A stretch of 64,000 nt of DNA from Oenanthe sinensis (GCA_028671895.1 CM053800.1:10251886-10315885); one strand, 5' to 3'. Positions 43,163 to 54,961 are shown, counted from the stretch's first letter. Numbers and translations: made by a program. Notes: generated by a model from the sequence alone, not told the origin.

Positions 43163-46100
43163 ATGACAAACAACACAAACACACTATCCGTACGATCTGT
43201 CCTTGAGAAGGATAAGCTGACAGGAGGAAACAACTTCCTAGACTGGCAGAGGAATTTGAGGATTGTCCTCAGGCAGGAGCGCAAGCTTCATGTCATTGAT
43301 ATTCCTCCGGCAGGTCCCCTTCCTGAGGGCGCTACTGTTGAGGAACGAGCGGCCCACACTAAGGATGAGAATGATGCAACTGATGTTGCGTGTCTTATGT
43401 TAGCAACTATGAGTGCTGAGCTTCAAAGACAGCATGTGCATATGGATGCATATACTATCAATGAGCACTTGCAAAGCATGTTTGCAAGCCAAACTCGTCA
43501 AGAAAGGTTCAACACGAGCAAGTCACTCTTTAACTGCAAACAAGGGGCAAATGAACCAGTTGGCCCACATGTTCTGAAGATGATTGGTTACATTGAGTAT
43601 CTTGATACTTTGGGTTTCCCGATTGGTCCGGAAACTGGTATTGACCTAATCTTGAATTCTTTGAACAACAAATTCACTCAGTTTGTTATGAACTACAATA
43701 TGAATGAGTTTGACAAAACACCTACTGAATTGTTGGCTATGTTGAGAACATATGAGACCAACATGAAGACGGCTGAACCTGCTCCCATACTGATGGTGGG
43801 CAATAAAGGTAAGGCCAAAGGGAAAGGCAAGTGGAAGGGTAAGAAGAAGACAGGTTCTGATTCTACACCCAAGCCAAAGTCAGGTCCTAAACAGGCTTTA
43901 AAGCCTAAAGGTGGGGTCGCTAAGGGTGAATGTCACTACTGTAAGAAAACTGGTCACTGAAAGAGAAACTGTTCAGTTTACTTGGAGGATCTGAAGAAGA
44001 AGAGGGCTGAGCAAGCTTCTAATTCAGGTATATATGTTATAGAAGTCAATCTGTCTATTTCTACATCTTGGGTATTGGATACCGGATGTGCTTCTCACAT
44101 TTGTATAAATGTGCAGGAAATGCAGAGAAGTAGGACATTGGCTAAAGGAGAAATGGACCTACGAGTTGGCAACGGAGCAAGAGTTGCTGCTTTAGCTGTA
44201 GGAACCTATTATTTATCTTTGCCCTCTGGGCTAGTTTTAGAACTGGAGAATTGTTATTACGTGCCTGCAATTCGCAGAAACATTATTTCTGTTTCTTGTT
44301 TGGACAAGAAAGGTTTTTCGTTTACAATAAAGGACAACAGTTGCTCTTTTGCTTTGAATGATTTAACCTATGGTGTTGCGCGTTTGTTTAATGGTTTATA
44401 TGTTCTTGACTTAGATAATCCTGTCTGTAATATAGAAAACAAACGACTTAAAGTTAATGACTCAAATCAAACATACCTCTGGCATTGTCGTCTAGGCCAT
44501 ATAAATGAGAAACGCATATCCAAATTACATAAGGATGGATATTTGGATAAGTTTGATTTTGAATCATACCAAGAATGCGAATCTTGTTTGCTTGGTAAAA
44601 TGACTAAAGCCCCTTTCACTGGTAAGGGTCAAAGGGCCACTGAACGTTTGGAGCTAATACATAGTGATGTATGTGGCCCAATGCGTGTGATGGCTAGAGG
44701 AGGCTACTACTACTTCATAACATTTACTGATGATTTCAGTAGATATGGATATGTATATCTTATGAAGAATAAATCCGATTCTTTTGAAAAGTTCAAAGAA
44801 TACAAGGCTGAAGTAGAGAAGCAAATTGGCGGAGGTGCAAGTATTAAAATCTTACGATCTGATCGTGGAGGAGAATACTTGAGCACTGAATTTAAAGATT
44901 ATTTAAAGGAGTGTGGTATTGTATCACAACTCACTCCGCCAGGTACACCTCAATGGAATGGAGTTTCAGAGAGGAGAAATCGCACCTTGTTGGACATGGT
45001 GCGATCGATGATGAGTCATGCAGATCTTCCAATTAGTTTCTGGGGTTATGCTCTAGAAACAGCGGCTTTCACACTTAACCGTGTTCCTACTAAGAAGGTT
45101 CAAAAGACTCCATATGAGATATGGGAGAAGAAACGGTCAGGCATGAGCTTTATGAAAGTTTGGGGATGCAAGGCGTTTGTGAAGCGTCAAGTATCTGACA
45201 AGCTTGGACCTAAATCTGAAGAGTGCAATTTTGTGGGATACCCTAAAGAAACAAAGGCGTATTATTTCTATAGTCCTTCTGAGCAAAAAGTGTTTATTGC
45301 TCGAGATGCTGTCTTCATGGAAAGGGATTTTGTTTCCAAAAGAAACAGTGGGAGAACTATAGACCTCGATGAAGATCGAGAACCACAAAATAGCATTGAA
45401 CCTGAAGTGGAACAAGAGCAGGACAATAATAACGCTCAACAAACACAGGTTGTTCGTAGAACTGGTAGAATTCGCCATGAGCCAGAGAGATATGGATTTC
45501 TTTTGACTCAATGTGGTGATTTGATGCTCATAGATGAAGATGAGCCTCTCACATACCAAGATGCTATGAGCAGTCCAGAATCTAAGAGATGGCTAGAAGC
45601 CATGAAATCCGAGATGGAATCCATGTATGAAAACCAAGTATGGACTTTGGTTGATCCACCTGAAGGGGTAAAACCCATAGGGTGCAAATGGGTTTTCAAG
45701 AAGAAAACTGACATGGATGGAAATGTTCAGACCTATAAAGCAAGGCTAGTTGCAAAAGGTTTCAAGCAAATTCATGGTATTGACTATGATGAAACCTTCT
45801 CACCAGTGGCTATGGTCAAATCCATAAGGATTTTGCTTGCTATTGCAGCATTCCATGATTATGAAATCTGGCAAATGGATGTCAAAACAGCCTTCCTTAA
45901 TGGAAGCCTTGAAGAAGATGTGGATGTGTACATGACACAACCTGAAGGTTTTGTCAGTCCAAGGAATGTTAGCAAGGTATGTAAATTACGTCGATCCATT
46001 TATGGATTGAAGCAAGCCTCTAGGAGATGGAATATCCGTTTTGATGAAACAGTCAAGGAGTATGGCTTTGTTCAAAACGAAGATGAATCTTGTGTTTACA

Positions 46101-47128
46101 AGAAGGTTAGTGGGAGCCAAGTGGCATTCATAGTACTATATGTTGATGATATACTACTAATGGGGAATGACATACCTTCTCTCAGGGCTGTTAAGATTTG
46201 GTTAGGGAGCAACTTCTCTATGAAAGACTTAGGAGAAGCATCCTACATTCTAGGAATGAGGATCTATAGGGATAGATCTAGAAGGATGATCGGTCTAAGT
46301 CAGAGTACATACATCGAAAAGGTTTTGCATCGTTTTGGTATGCAAAATGCAAAAAGGGGATATGTCCCCGTATCTCAAGGGATAACGATCTCTAAAGATC
46401 AGTGTCCGAAATCATTGGATGACAAGGACCGCATGAGTAAGGTTCCATATGCCTCAGCAATTGGATCCATCATGTATGCAATGGTATGTACTCGCCCAGA
46501 TGTTTCGTATGCTTTAAGCATGACGAGCAGATACCAATCTAATCCAGGTGAGGGTCACTGGACGGCTGTCAAGAATATTCTAAAGTACTTGAAAAGGACT
46601 AAAGATTCATTCTTGGTGTATGGAGGAGAGGAGAAACTGGTTGTAAAAGGTTACACCGATGCAAGTTTCCAAACAGACAGGGATGATACTGTATCACAGT
46701 CTGGTTTTGTGTTTTGTCTAAACGGAGGTGCTGTAAGTTGGAAGAGTTCAAAGCAAGAAACAGTAGCTGATTCTACAATGGAGGCTGAGTACATTGCAGC
46801 TTGTGAAGCGGCTAAGGAAGCTGTTTGGATTCGAAAATTCATTAATGATTTGGGAGTGGTTCCATCGATCGCAGATCCCATTGATCTATACTGCGATAAT
46901 AATGGAGCCATTGCACAGGCTAAAGAACCTAGAGCTCACTCCCGAACCAAACACATACTCAGGAGATATCACCTCATTCGAGAGATTAATGAAAGGGGTG
47001 ACATACACATATGTAAAGTGCACACAAATGATAACATTGCAGACCCACTGACCAAAGGCTTATCGCAGAAGAAGCACGACGGTCACACTAGTTCCATGGG
47101 TATTAGATACATGGGTGATTGGCTCTAG
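43163..47128 (+). pseudogene. gag-pol: Gag-pol polyprotein of element D with one TGA stop
   Basis: The likely start is ATG 43163 (MTNNTNTLSVRSVLEKDK), not the earlier in-frame ATG at 43133. Capsid-like gag is followed by a basic K/G-rich stretch and zinc knuckle CHYCKKTGH-stop-KRNC. The TGA at 43958-43960 replaces what is normally an aromatic or aliphatic residue; TGG is one transition away. After it the same frame is open to 47128. Protease LDTGCASHIC, integrase HSDVCGPM / RSDRGGEYLS / GVSERRNRT, reverse transcriptase YVDDILLMGN (about 46140) and RNase H MEAEYIAACEA and HSRTKHI follow. The RT region has an in-frame doubling GATGTGGATGTG (about 45917). Otherwise complete. Confidence 0.93.
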
Positions 47129-47130
47129 TG

Positions 47131-47142
47131 CAAGTGGGAGAT
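47131..47142 (+). other. Polypurine tract of element D
   Basis: CAAGTGGGAGAT lies directly before the 3' LTR start at 47143. Confidence 0.85.
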
Positions 47143-48694
47143 TGTTAGTGTAGGTGCCCTAGAGGCAATACAATGTTTCCTTTAATAAACCTTTATGTCA
47201 TTTGATTATTCAATAAACGTATTTATTATGACTTTAATTACTGCGATATATTTGTTAGCATAATAAATGTCCTTAGAATCATGATACACGTTATATAGTT
47301 TAAGTACATGACTTGAACTTGAGATTATATAATATATCATATTCTTAAATGTCCCTAGTCGAGTATTATTATTATAGGACAATAATAATACATAAATAGA
47401 CTAGTATGTTGTTTGACAGATAACCATATCTCATTGGTTATAAGTATGGGGATACTAAAGTCAATGCATAGGTACATGTAGGAGTACATGGTACTGGACA
47501 GACCCACAGTGAGATTCTTCATGTTTAATAAAGTCATAAGAAAGACTCACAGTGATAATGGTGTAATGATCCTCTGACTTGAGATCATTATATTTCTATA
47601 CGAGGATTAATATACTCTGACTACATTAAAAGTTACCTTTGACCGGGTGATGATAAAAGTGGACATCGGGTATATCATGAGTCGTATGAGAAATATGAAT
47701 GATAGATAAAGGATTTAACCCTCCTATAATTAGGAGAGATATTATTGGCCTCTTGATTGAGTGAGACTATAAAATGCATGGCCGTGCTCAAATAATGATT
47801 TGTTTTTCCATAGTCTACTCATGGATCAAGTAAACCCGGATTAAATGTTGAAGAGGATGACTAAATACATGCCTCGAGTTTAATCTATAATATATATGGT
47901 TAAAGGGATTATATTACACGGAAACATTAATCATGAAAGGTTTTATCAAATCACGATTTAATTATTGTTTAATTGGATAGCAATGATGTATTACTAGATA
48001 CCGCTCATTGTTTATAATTTTATTGGAGAATAAAATTATTGCTAATTAAATAATAGCCTATAGGGTCACACACATAGAGCACCTAGTGGAATAGTTAATT
48101 TAAATTATAGATTTAAATTAATTGATGATTATTTGAATTTTATTATATTAATTAAGTGAGACTTAATTAATTAAAATAATATAAATTCGAATTTGAATAA
48201 TTGTATTTCTGCCAATAATAATTAAGTGTGACTTAGTTATTAATTAAATAATAAAAGCATGTTTTATTATTTAATCCTATGCCTACATGGGTTAGGTTTT
48301 GCTGAAAAGGCCCATTAACCAATCATTATAAATAGATAATGATAGGTTAAATGAATGGTACGTTTTATATGATAAAACCCTAGAGGCAGAGCAAGGAGGT
48401 AGCAAAGGCAGTCATTCGAATTCATCAAAGGAGGCTAGTACATCCATCCCGTGATCAAGATCGTGAGACGTTCTTGAAGGTGCTCGTGTGGATACCATAG
48501 AGGTGCTTTCGAGAGGAAGACACAAAATCGTGATAGCAAGGATCTCCGTTGAGTTCGTGAAAGTCAAGACAAGAATAGGTATGATTCTGTTTACCATAAT
48601 CAGTCAAGTCTTATACATGATCCTGCGTTTGGGTTCCAAAAATTTTCGTTATATTTACGTTTATCCGCTGCGTTTTATGCCTCGGAACCCATCA
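47143..48694 (+). repeat. 3' LTR of element D
   Basis: 1552 bp, same length as the 5' LTR. Differences seen are A to G in ATTATT(A/G)GCC (about 47755) and G to A in GGTTCC(G/A)AAAAT (about 48638). GTTCT duplication follows. Confidence 0.96.
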
Positions 48695-50653
48695 GTTCTT
48701 GAATCCACTAATGGATCTGAGAGGCAACCATTCTTTAGAGGGAGTTGGGACTCCATTCACGGAGTAGCTACGTCAGTAGCGGAGCCATTTCAAGTTAATC
48801 TTGTTGAGGACGCACCTTCACCGGCATCAGAAGAGAATTTCGACTCTTCAAAAGCTATAATAATATATACAGGTACAACATCATATTCTGGAAAAGAGCA
48901 AAACACGAGTGAAGTGAGGCAAACACCGAGCGAAACACATGCACATAGGCTAAGTGAATCAAACAAGAGTGCAAGAGAGGTGAGTGCACATAAACAGTGA
49001 ACTTTTATATAAAAAAATGGAAGCTCTCTAGAGAGAAATTCAGATTGTTTAAGCTGAGTTGGTTAAAGTAAAAGAACAAGCAGAAGAAAAGTCTATATCT
49101 GCCTCTGTAACAGAACAGCTGACAATCGTGCGGAAAGATGTTGAAGATGTGAAATCCTCTATTCTCCTGAAGACTCAAGATATCCAGAACGTACAAAGTT
49201 TCATTGCTGAGGATATGAAAGAAGTAAGCTCATTACATGACAAAATTGATGAGGTTGAGAAAAGGCTGACTCTAACGATTATTGAAAATGAAAAGATCTC
49301 AACCAAATGATTCAGTAAGCTAGATGATGGTATGGCATATCTGAATGAGGGAATGAAGGGGTCTATCTGACCATGCAGAAACTTGTTACATCCTTTGAAG
49401 CTTCTAAATCTGAAGAGGATCCCTCGACTAAGGGGGAGAAAGGAAAGAAAAAAGTAGCTAAAGATGAAGGGGCTACTGAAGAAAAAGACAAGGGCAAAAC
49501 AAAGCTGTATTCTGAAGAAGAACTTGAATATAATGTTCCAGCACCAGAAGAGCAGTACTATGCTGATGAGCAATTTATTGATGAATCACTTTACCCTGAC
49601 TACTGTAGAGTAGAAGAAGAAGCTATCTTTGATGAAGAATTTCTATTTTCTAAAGAAAATGAGTCTGATCCTGCCTATGAAGAGGCCATGAGAAAATTGA
49701 AAGAAGACATCAAGGAGAGCCATGCTAAAACAGAGAAACTAAAAGCTCTAGTCAAGGAAAAAGTACAGGATGAAAGGGAAACAAGTCTAGAGAAACAGAA
49801 CCTTTGGGTTGTTGCTGTGAGAGAGAAAGAGAAGGATGTGCAGCTAAAAATTGGGAAGAAATGGGACATAGCAAGAGAAATAATGGACAAACTACAGAAG
49901 GGTCCATTTGAAGACAAACATCTTAAGTCAATCATTGAGTGTCTGGAAAATTCAAATGACAACATTGATAAATTCATGAAAGCATTGAAAGAAGAAGTGG
50001 ACTATATCACTATCATAGTGGATCACATTCTTGAAGACTGACAGATACTAGTCTATACTCATAGGAATGGTACATTCAGAATATCCTTGGAGTTCTTCAG
50101 ACAAAGAAGTTCATTAGTGATATGGACATTGTTGAATAAAGTAAAGAGAAGTTCAGAAGAGAATGAGCTGCTGAGAGACTGGCTCAGAGCCTTCGCAAAA
50201 GCTGTTAGTCCTCAAATCCTATATGACCCTCATGAAGTAAGATTCTTCTCTAATAAGCTTTATCAGATCTTGAAGCTAGATGAGGAGTCATTGAAGGGCT
50301 ACACAATCAAATTCATGATTGAAGTTGAGAAGATGGTAAGGTTGAAAGGATTCAAATTCCAAGCCAAGCTAGATGCAGCACATAAAATAAGAAGTTACTG
50401 CTTATCCAAAAAGATTCCATCATACATCAGGCAAATAAAGAAGATAGATTCAAATCAGCCATCTGATGTAGAAGAAGAAGTAGTAGATCCTATTGAGCAA
50501 GAAGTGTTGTTTCAATTAGCAAAGGCTGAACAGAGGAGGTTGTATGGAGAAACCACTACAACGGAACAATCAGTAACTGAAGAGGTGCCAAGGACACCGG
50601 TGCATAAAGGTTCAAGCCTAGAAGAAGGTGAAGTTGATACGTCTGAAGACTGA
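48695..50653 (+). pseudogene. ORF3 of element C, second part
   Basis: Continues after element D. It encodes a Ser-rich linker, then coiled coil (about 49059-49310), a strongly acidic/basic segment (49373-50041; KGEKGKKKVAKDEG), and a C-terminal helical region (50087-50653; RLKGFKFQAKLDAAHKIRSY) ending EEGEVDTSED. It is broken by stops near 48998, 49307, 49370 and 50039. No signal peptide or membrane-spanning segment is visible. Confidence 0.75.
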
Positions 50654-50881
50654 AGACTTAGATAGATCAAGATAGAAAATTATGTAATATTTGTTCAGTG
50701 CTAGAGGAACATCTATCTTGTATCTATCTTTCAAGAAAATGAATTTGGAAAATTTTTAAATATAATACCAGAACTTTGTTTATTATTTACAGTTTTATAT
50801 GTTGTATTACTTTCTTAGTTGTTAGTTGAGTTATCCTTTAGAAATTTGTGTATTAAATGTTTAACAACAAATAGGGGAGAT
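50654..50881 (+). other. ORF3 3' flank and polypurine tract of element C
   Basis: Non-coding. It ends in AAATAGGGGAGAT, the polypurine tract, directly before the 3' LTR. Confidence 0.75.
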
Positions 50882-52172
50882 TGAAAGGCATATGACTAGA
50901 CCTATTTGTAATAATTAGATGACAACTCAACTCAAATAAGAAACAGAAGTAAATAATAAATATGATAACATGAATCAAGATAAACAAAGTTGACTAGTCA
51001 CAAAGAATTCTAGGAATCAGAAGTATTCAATTGAAGCTGCTACTTTTTACTGGAAGAAGTTCATTAATATGTTCAAGCATCGGCGAAAAATAAAGAAGTA
51101 GTGTTTCAGAAGAGTTCAGAAGATTTCAAGTGGCTACTATAGAAAGATTCCAAGAAAAGAAGATATTGAAGACAAAGCGAGAAGTACATTTGTGTGTAAA
51201 CTAATTAAATAAATATTTATCACCTAGCTAAAGTGATTTTCAGACAAAAGACAGGAAGACACAAGTCAAATCTACAAGGGTTGTGCAGTGAAAAAACTAA
51301 ATTAATTCTATTATTAAAAGTTAATTAATTATTTAATTTATCCATTTAAACTAATTCACATTGAATTAATTTAATTTATAAATTATTTAATTAATAATTT
51401 GTGGAATTAATTAAGTTAAAAGAAGATTTATTTTTACATTTTAAGAAAGTCTTGCTACAAAAAAATAGAAAGTTCTACCGAATTATTTCGGTAACACTTT
51501 TTAAAAGTTTTACCGAATTAAATCGATAAGACCTTTTAAGAAAGTCTTACCAAATTATTCCGGTAAGACATTTTAAAAGTCTTACCGAGATAACACGGTA
51601 AGACCTTTAAAAAGTCTTACCGAGTTTACATTTGTCTCGGCAAGACTTTTCAAAAGTCTTACCGAGTTTCTGAAAAGTCTTACCGAGTCTTTTGAAAATC
51701 TTACCGAGTTTTAAAAGTCTTACATATCTTATTTAAAAAGTCTTATAGACTAATTTATAAAGTCTTTTGATTTTTTAAATAAGTTTTGTTCAAAAGTCTT
51801 GCTAGCTTTTTTCTCTATAAATATGAGAAGATTGTCTTCATTATTTCAAGATTGAAAAGATCAAAAACATTCAAATTTCAGAAATTTGTATGCATTATAA
51901 TATTCACAGATTTCTGTGCAAGTTTGGAATATATTTAATTAACCCGAACACGTCATGTCGAATTCGTTCTAGATCACTTTATCAATTATAAACTTTTCAT
52001 CAGATTAATTGTTGTAATACTTTTCAAGTTAAAAATAATATCTTCTACTTGAATAGTATTTCATTAATATTAATATTTCGTGATTAATTAAAATAATATT
52101 TTAAATCAGAAATTCTGTGACAATTTTTAGATATTGTATTCAACCCCCATTCTACAATATTAGGGACCAACA
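50882..52172 (+). repeat. 3' LTR of element C
   Basis: 1291 bp, TGAAAGGCATATG...GGGACCAACA. Motif array at 51470-51730, TATA box near 51815, CAACCCCC word near the end. Compared with the 5' LTR it lacks about 82 bp just before TACATTTGTGT (near 51186) and shows many substitutions. Confidence 0.92.
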
Positions 52173-52177
52173 CTAAT

Positions 52178-52394
52178 ACTAAACCCTGATGGACAGGAAG
52201 CTTGTTGCATACCTCTAGATGATAGAATGGAAAGAACATCAATTTACAACTTGAGAGCTGCAATTTTCCAGATTGATGATTCTAGTGATCAAATGAAAGA
52301 GCTGAAGGAGAAGCTAATTGAATTATTGAAGATTGCTGAAAAGAAATTACTTGATTAGTTTTTGTCTGAAGATTTTTCATATAAGAGAATTTAA
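52178..52394 (+). pseudogene. ORF3 of element E, plus-strand copy, last part
   Basis: This continues the reading interrupted at 17130. It encodes LNPDG, ACCIPLDDRMERTSIY, LRAAIFQIDDSS and DFSYKRI before TAA at 52392-52394, the same order as the C-terminus of the minus-strand copy. One in-frame stop lies near 52355. The exact continuation across the removed element C with one TSD copy shows that C inserted into an already existing E. Confidence 0.9.
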
Positions 52395-52484
52395 GTCAAG
52401 GTGAAGAACTCAAACTCGGGTACAGTTGTCTATATAGTTTCCGACATCATAAGTTGAATTTATGTTTTACTAAATAAAACATAA

Positions 52485-52496
52485 ATTGGGGGAGAT
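52485..52496 (+). other. Polypurine tract, element E plus side
   Basis: AATTGGGGGAGAT directly precedes the LTR start TGTTAGAATT at 52497. Confidence 0.8.
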
Positions 52497-53035
52497 TGTT
52501 AGAATTACAAACATTGATGCTGTCAGAGAATACTACAAATATAGTTTATTGAAGAACAGAGTTTATGCTGACATCATTAGAGTTTAGAAGCTGTCGACAG
52601 AATTTACTGAGACAGTTTACTCAATCAGAGTTTACTCAATCAGATATTATCAACCGATAGAGTTTATGATCATCAGAGTTTGATAAAGATGGAAACAGAT
52701 AAATCAGATATTGATCTGAGATAAAGATGAAAGTGTTTTAATGCAATCCAGTTACCTTTCTAGAAGATATCCCTATCATTATCTGTGTTGTATTTGGATT
52801 TGTAGCTGTGTATTATATAAACACAGAATTAGGTTAACATTAAATAATTCAAGCAACATTATTCTCATAACCTAACAGATCTTAAGAACATTGTTTTTCT
52901 TGAGAGATTTTTGTATTCAGTTTATTAAAAGTTAATACAAAAAAATATTTCTTCTACATACTTGTGTTCATAATCGATTATTTTGATACTATTATATTCA
53001 ACCCCTTTCTATAAAAGTGTAATATTCGGGCAACA
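52497..53035 (+). repeat. LTR of element E, plus-strand side
   Basis: A 539-bp LTR, TGTTAGAATT...GGGCAACA. The first 200 bp hold about eight TCAGAGTTTA-like words in sense orientation. A likely TATA box TATATAAACACAG lies near 52815. The C-rich CAACCCC word before the end is shared with all Sirevirus-like LTRs in the window. Confidence 0.85.
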
Positions 53036-54456
53036 TATTTTGATCAATTTTATTTAAATTTATGAATTATAAATTGATTATACTATTTTTAAACACTAAA
53101 ATATTATATTTTATTAGAACTTCTAAATAAATTTTTATAAGTTTTAACATTACACTACCTCTCGAATTCATAAATAAAGTATAAAAATAATATATATTAA
53201 AATTAGACCTCCTTTTATTATATTTTTAATGTTTTTCCACTTAATAATGTAATGTGTTATTTTATAATATTTTAAAATAGTTATTTGTATTACTGATTAT
53301 TTTTAAACTAATTTTGTATGTAAGATTTCACTATTTTTAATTAATATAATCATTTATTATTAGTTATAAAAATAATTTTTTAAGAAAAAAAATTAAAACC
53401 GGATCGGATCCGGATATCCGATTTTTACGAAAGTTGTGATCCTGATCTGAATCCGAACTTATATAAAAAATCTGGATCGGATATCCAGTTTGAAAAATCG
53501 GATCGGATATCCAAATTTTCGGATTTTTTAAAATCGGATACCGGATCAGAAATTAGGATATCCGGATTTCCGGATATTTATGCTCACTCGTAATAGAGGG
53601 AGTATAATAGGTAGATTATTCAAATTCAATAAAAAATTATTGAAGTTCAACTCCATTTGTTTCAAACTCAATTCCATTCATTTACGACCATAACTATTTA
53701 TTTTCTAATACAACACCGTATCCATATATGGCGAATTGACGATGGTCATAGGCTATACACATAGCAAACATTTAATATTGAGACAAGAATAACAAGATAA
53801 ATTCTGGAATCGACTAGTTACTTGCTGTAGTCCTAACTCTGCAAGCCTGCAACTGACCAGTAACCTGTAACCACGACCCCTCTTCAATTTCCTCAACCGT
53901 TGGCAGTGCATTGTGTAAGACTGTATCAGAGTGAGGAGTTACATGACCCATCTCTCAACTCATTTAAGACAACACCTGTTCTCCTATACCTCTCTTTAAT
54001 TTTTGCTTCCCCCTTCTTTAATTATCTCACCTGCAATACCTTCATACACAAATTTGGCGTTTCTTGCTATTCGTTCATATTTTTGAAATTTATAACCCAA
54101 TAGAAGTCACGTATGTATTATACGGATGACAAACTGTGCTGCAAATTCATTTATCTAATAAGACTAATATTACACTATTGAAAATGTTATTTGTTAAACC
54201 AATTCTTTTAGCTCCGGGGCAGTTTGTGTTTATATTGTCATGCTGCAAATCAAACCGAGGAGGCTGTATACGTATTTTGCTTTGGAAATTATGGATTTGC
54301 TGTGCATAAAAATATGTACAAATTTACTTGCTTAATTTAGTCGTATAAAATTAAAATAATTTTGTTATTAAAATTGTAATGTCATGTAATTTGAAATGGG
54401 ATGATTTTCTCGCTTTGGGAAGGGTATTATAATATTATAGTTTTTATTTATAATTA
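53036..54456. other. Intergenic DNA right of element E
   Basis: AT-rich. At 53397-53580 the palindromic word GGATCGGATATCC and relatives (GGATCCGGATATCC, GGATACCGGATC) recur about eight times. Such words are typical of the ends of some degenerate plant repeats, but I cannot name the family. A stretch at about 53800-54110 is less AT-rich and unique-looking, but I see no gene in it. Confidence 0.6.
53397..53580. repeat. GGATCGGATATCC word cluster
   Basis: About eight overlapping or nearby copies of GGAT(C)CGGATATCC-like palindromic words, in both orientations. A related looser cluster is at about 55560-56110. Confidence 0.65.
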
Positions 54457-54959
54457 TTCCCTCCGTTCTCATTTAAATGTTTTTTAAAATAAATTTTATC
54501 AGTTAATATACGTCCATCTCTTTTTTAAATACAAATTTAAGTGTAATCTTTCAAATTATCCATGTATATATATATATATATATATTATTTTTTATGTTTG
54601 ATTATTTTAAAATTTAATTATATTCTCATTTTTAAAATATATTAAATAGATGAACATATTTATTACTCTCTCCGTCCCATAATACTAGTCTCTTTTGGAA
54701 AAAAAATTATCTCATAATAGTTGTCTATTTCTACTTTCAATGTAAAAAAATTCAAACTTATCATTTTTTTATCATTTCCAATATAAAATTTACTTTATTT
54801 AGTATAAAATAATGATACGCACGGAAAATTATTATACAACTAACTTTCCTTAATACTAATATGAGCCTACTAATATGGAATGGAGGGAGTAAAGTAATAG
54901 TAATATTATTTTTAATATATATAATTTTAATAAAAATAAATATGAAAAAAGGGAGGCAG
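54457..54959. mobile_element. Possible outer Stowaway-like MITE
   Basis: The left end TTCCCTCCGTTCTCATTTAAA and the right end (reverse complement CTGCCTCCCTTTTTTCATAT) are similar inverted ends, flanked by TA at 54455-54456 and 54960-54961. It contains a (TA)n tract near 54568-54586 and a second MITE. The ends are diverged, so the call is tentative. Confidence 0.45.
54666..54889. mobile_element. Stowaway-like MITE
   Basis: 224 bp, flanked by TA duplications at 54664-54665 and 54890-54891. The terminal inverted repeats are CTCTCTCCGTCCCATAATAC and, on the right in reverse complement, CTCCCTCCATTCCATATTAG. CTCCCTCC-type ends with TA duplication are characteristic of Tc1/mariner-derived Stowaway MITEs. 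No coding capacity. Confidence 0.8.
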
Positions 54960-54961
54960 TA

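Larger units (their letters stand above)
39638..48694 (+). mobile_element. Element D: young copia element, 9.1 kb
   Basis: Both LTRs are 1552 bp and I noticed only two differences between them. PBS, a long leader, gag-pol in one frame and a polypurine tract are present. There is no third ORF. The gag-pol frame is broken by one TGA. It is a Ty1/copia element but of a different lineage from A, B, C and E; I do not assign the lineage with confidence. Confidence 0.95.
17136..52172 (+). mobile_element. Element C: Sirevirus-like copia element carrying two nested insertions
   Basis: Starts TGAAAGGCATATGAC in the 5' LTR and ends GGGACCAACA in the 3' LTR, bounded by CTAAT duplications. Order: 5' LTR (split by element B), degenerate PBS, gag, pol, spacer with motif array, ORF3 (split by element D), polypurine tract, 3' LTR. 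B and D with their duplications account for about 21.9 kb, leaving an original element of about 13.1 kb. The LTR pair differs at many sites and by an 80-90 bp deletion in the 3' copy. All ORFs are broken, so this is an older insertion than B or D. Confidence 0.92.
8226..53035. mobile_element. Element E: head-to-head double ORF3 Sirevirus-like element
   Basis: The outer boundaries are two LTR 3' ends facing outward: 8226 (TGTTTATCC..., i.e. ...AACA on -) and 53035 (...GGGCAACA on +). From each LTR one passes inward through a polypurine tract into the 3' end of an ORF3. The two ORF3 copies therefore stand head to head and meet near 12470. No gag, pol, 5' LTR or primer-binding site of this family is present. 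Element C interrupts the plus-strand ORF3 (17131-52177). The flanks TAAAA (left) and TATTT (right) do not form a clear target-site duplication. E without C is about 9.8 kb. Confidence 0.75.

Noticed and set aside
8226..53040. A target-site duplication for element E
   Set aside because: The flanks are TAAAA on the left and TATTT on the right. They do not match, so I do not claim a single insertion from this evidence.
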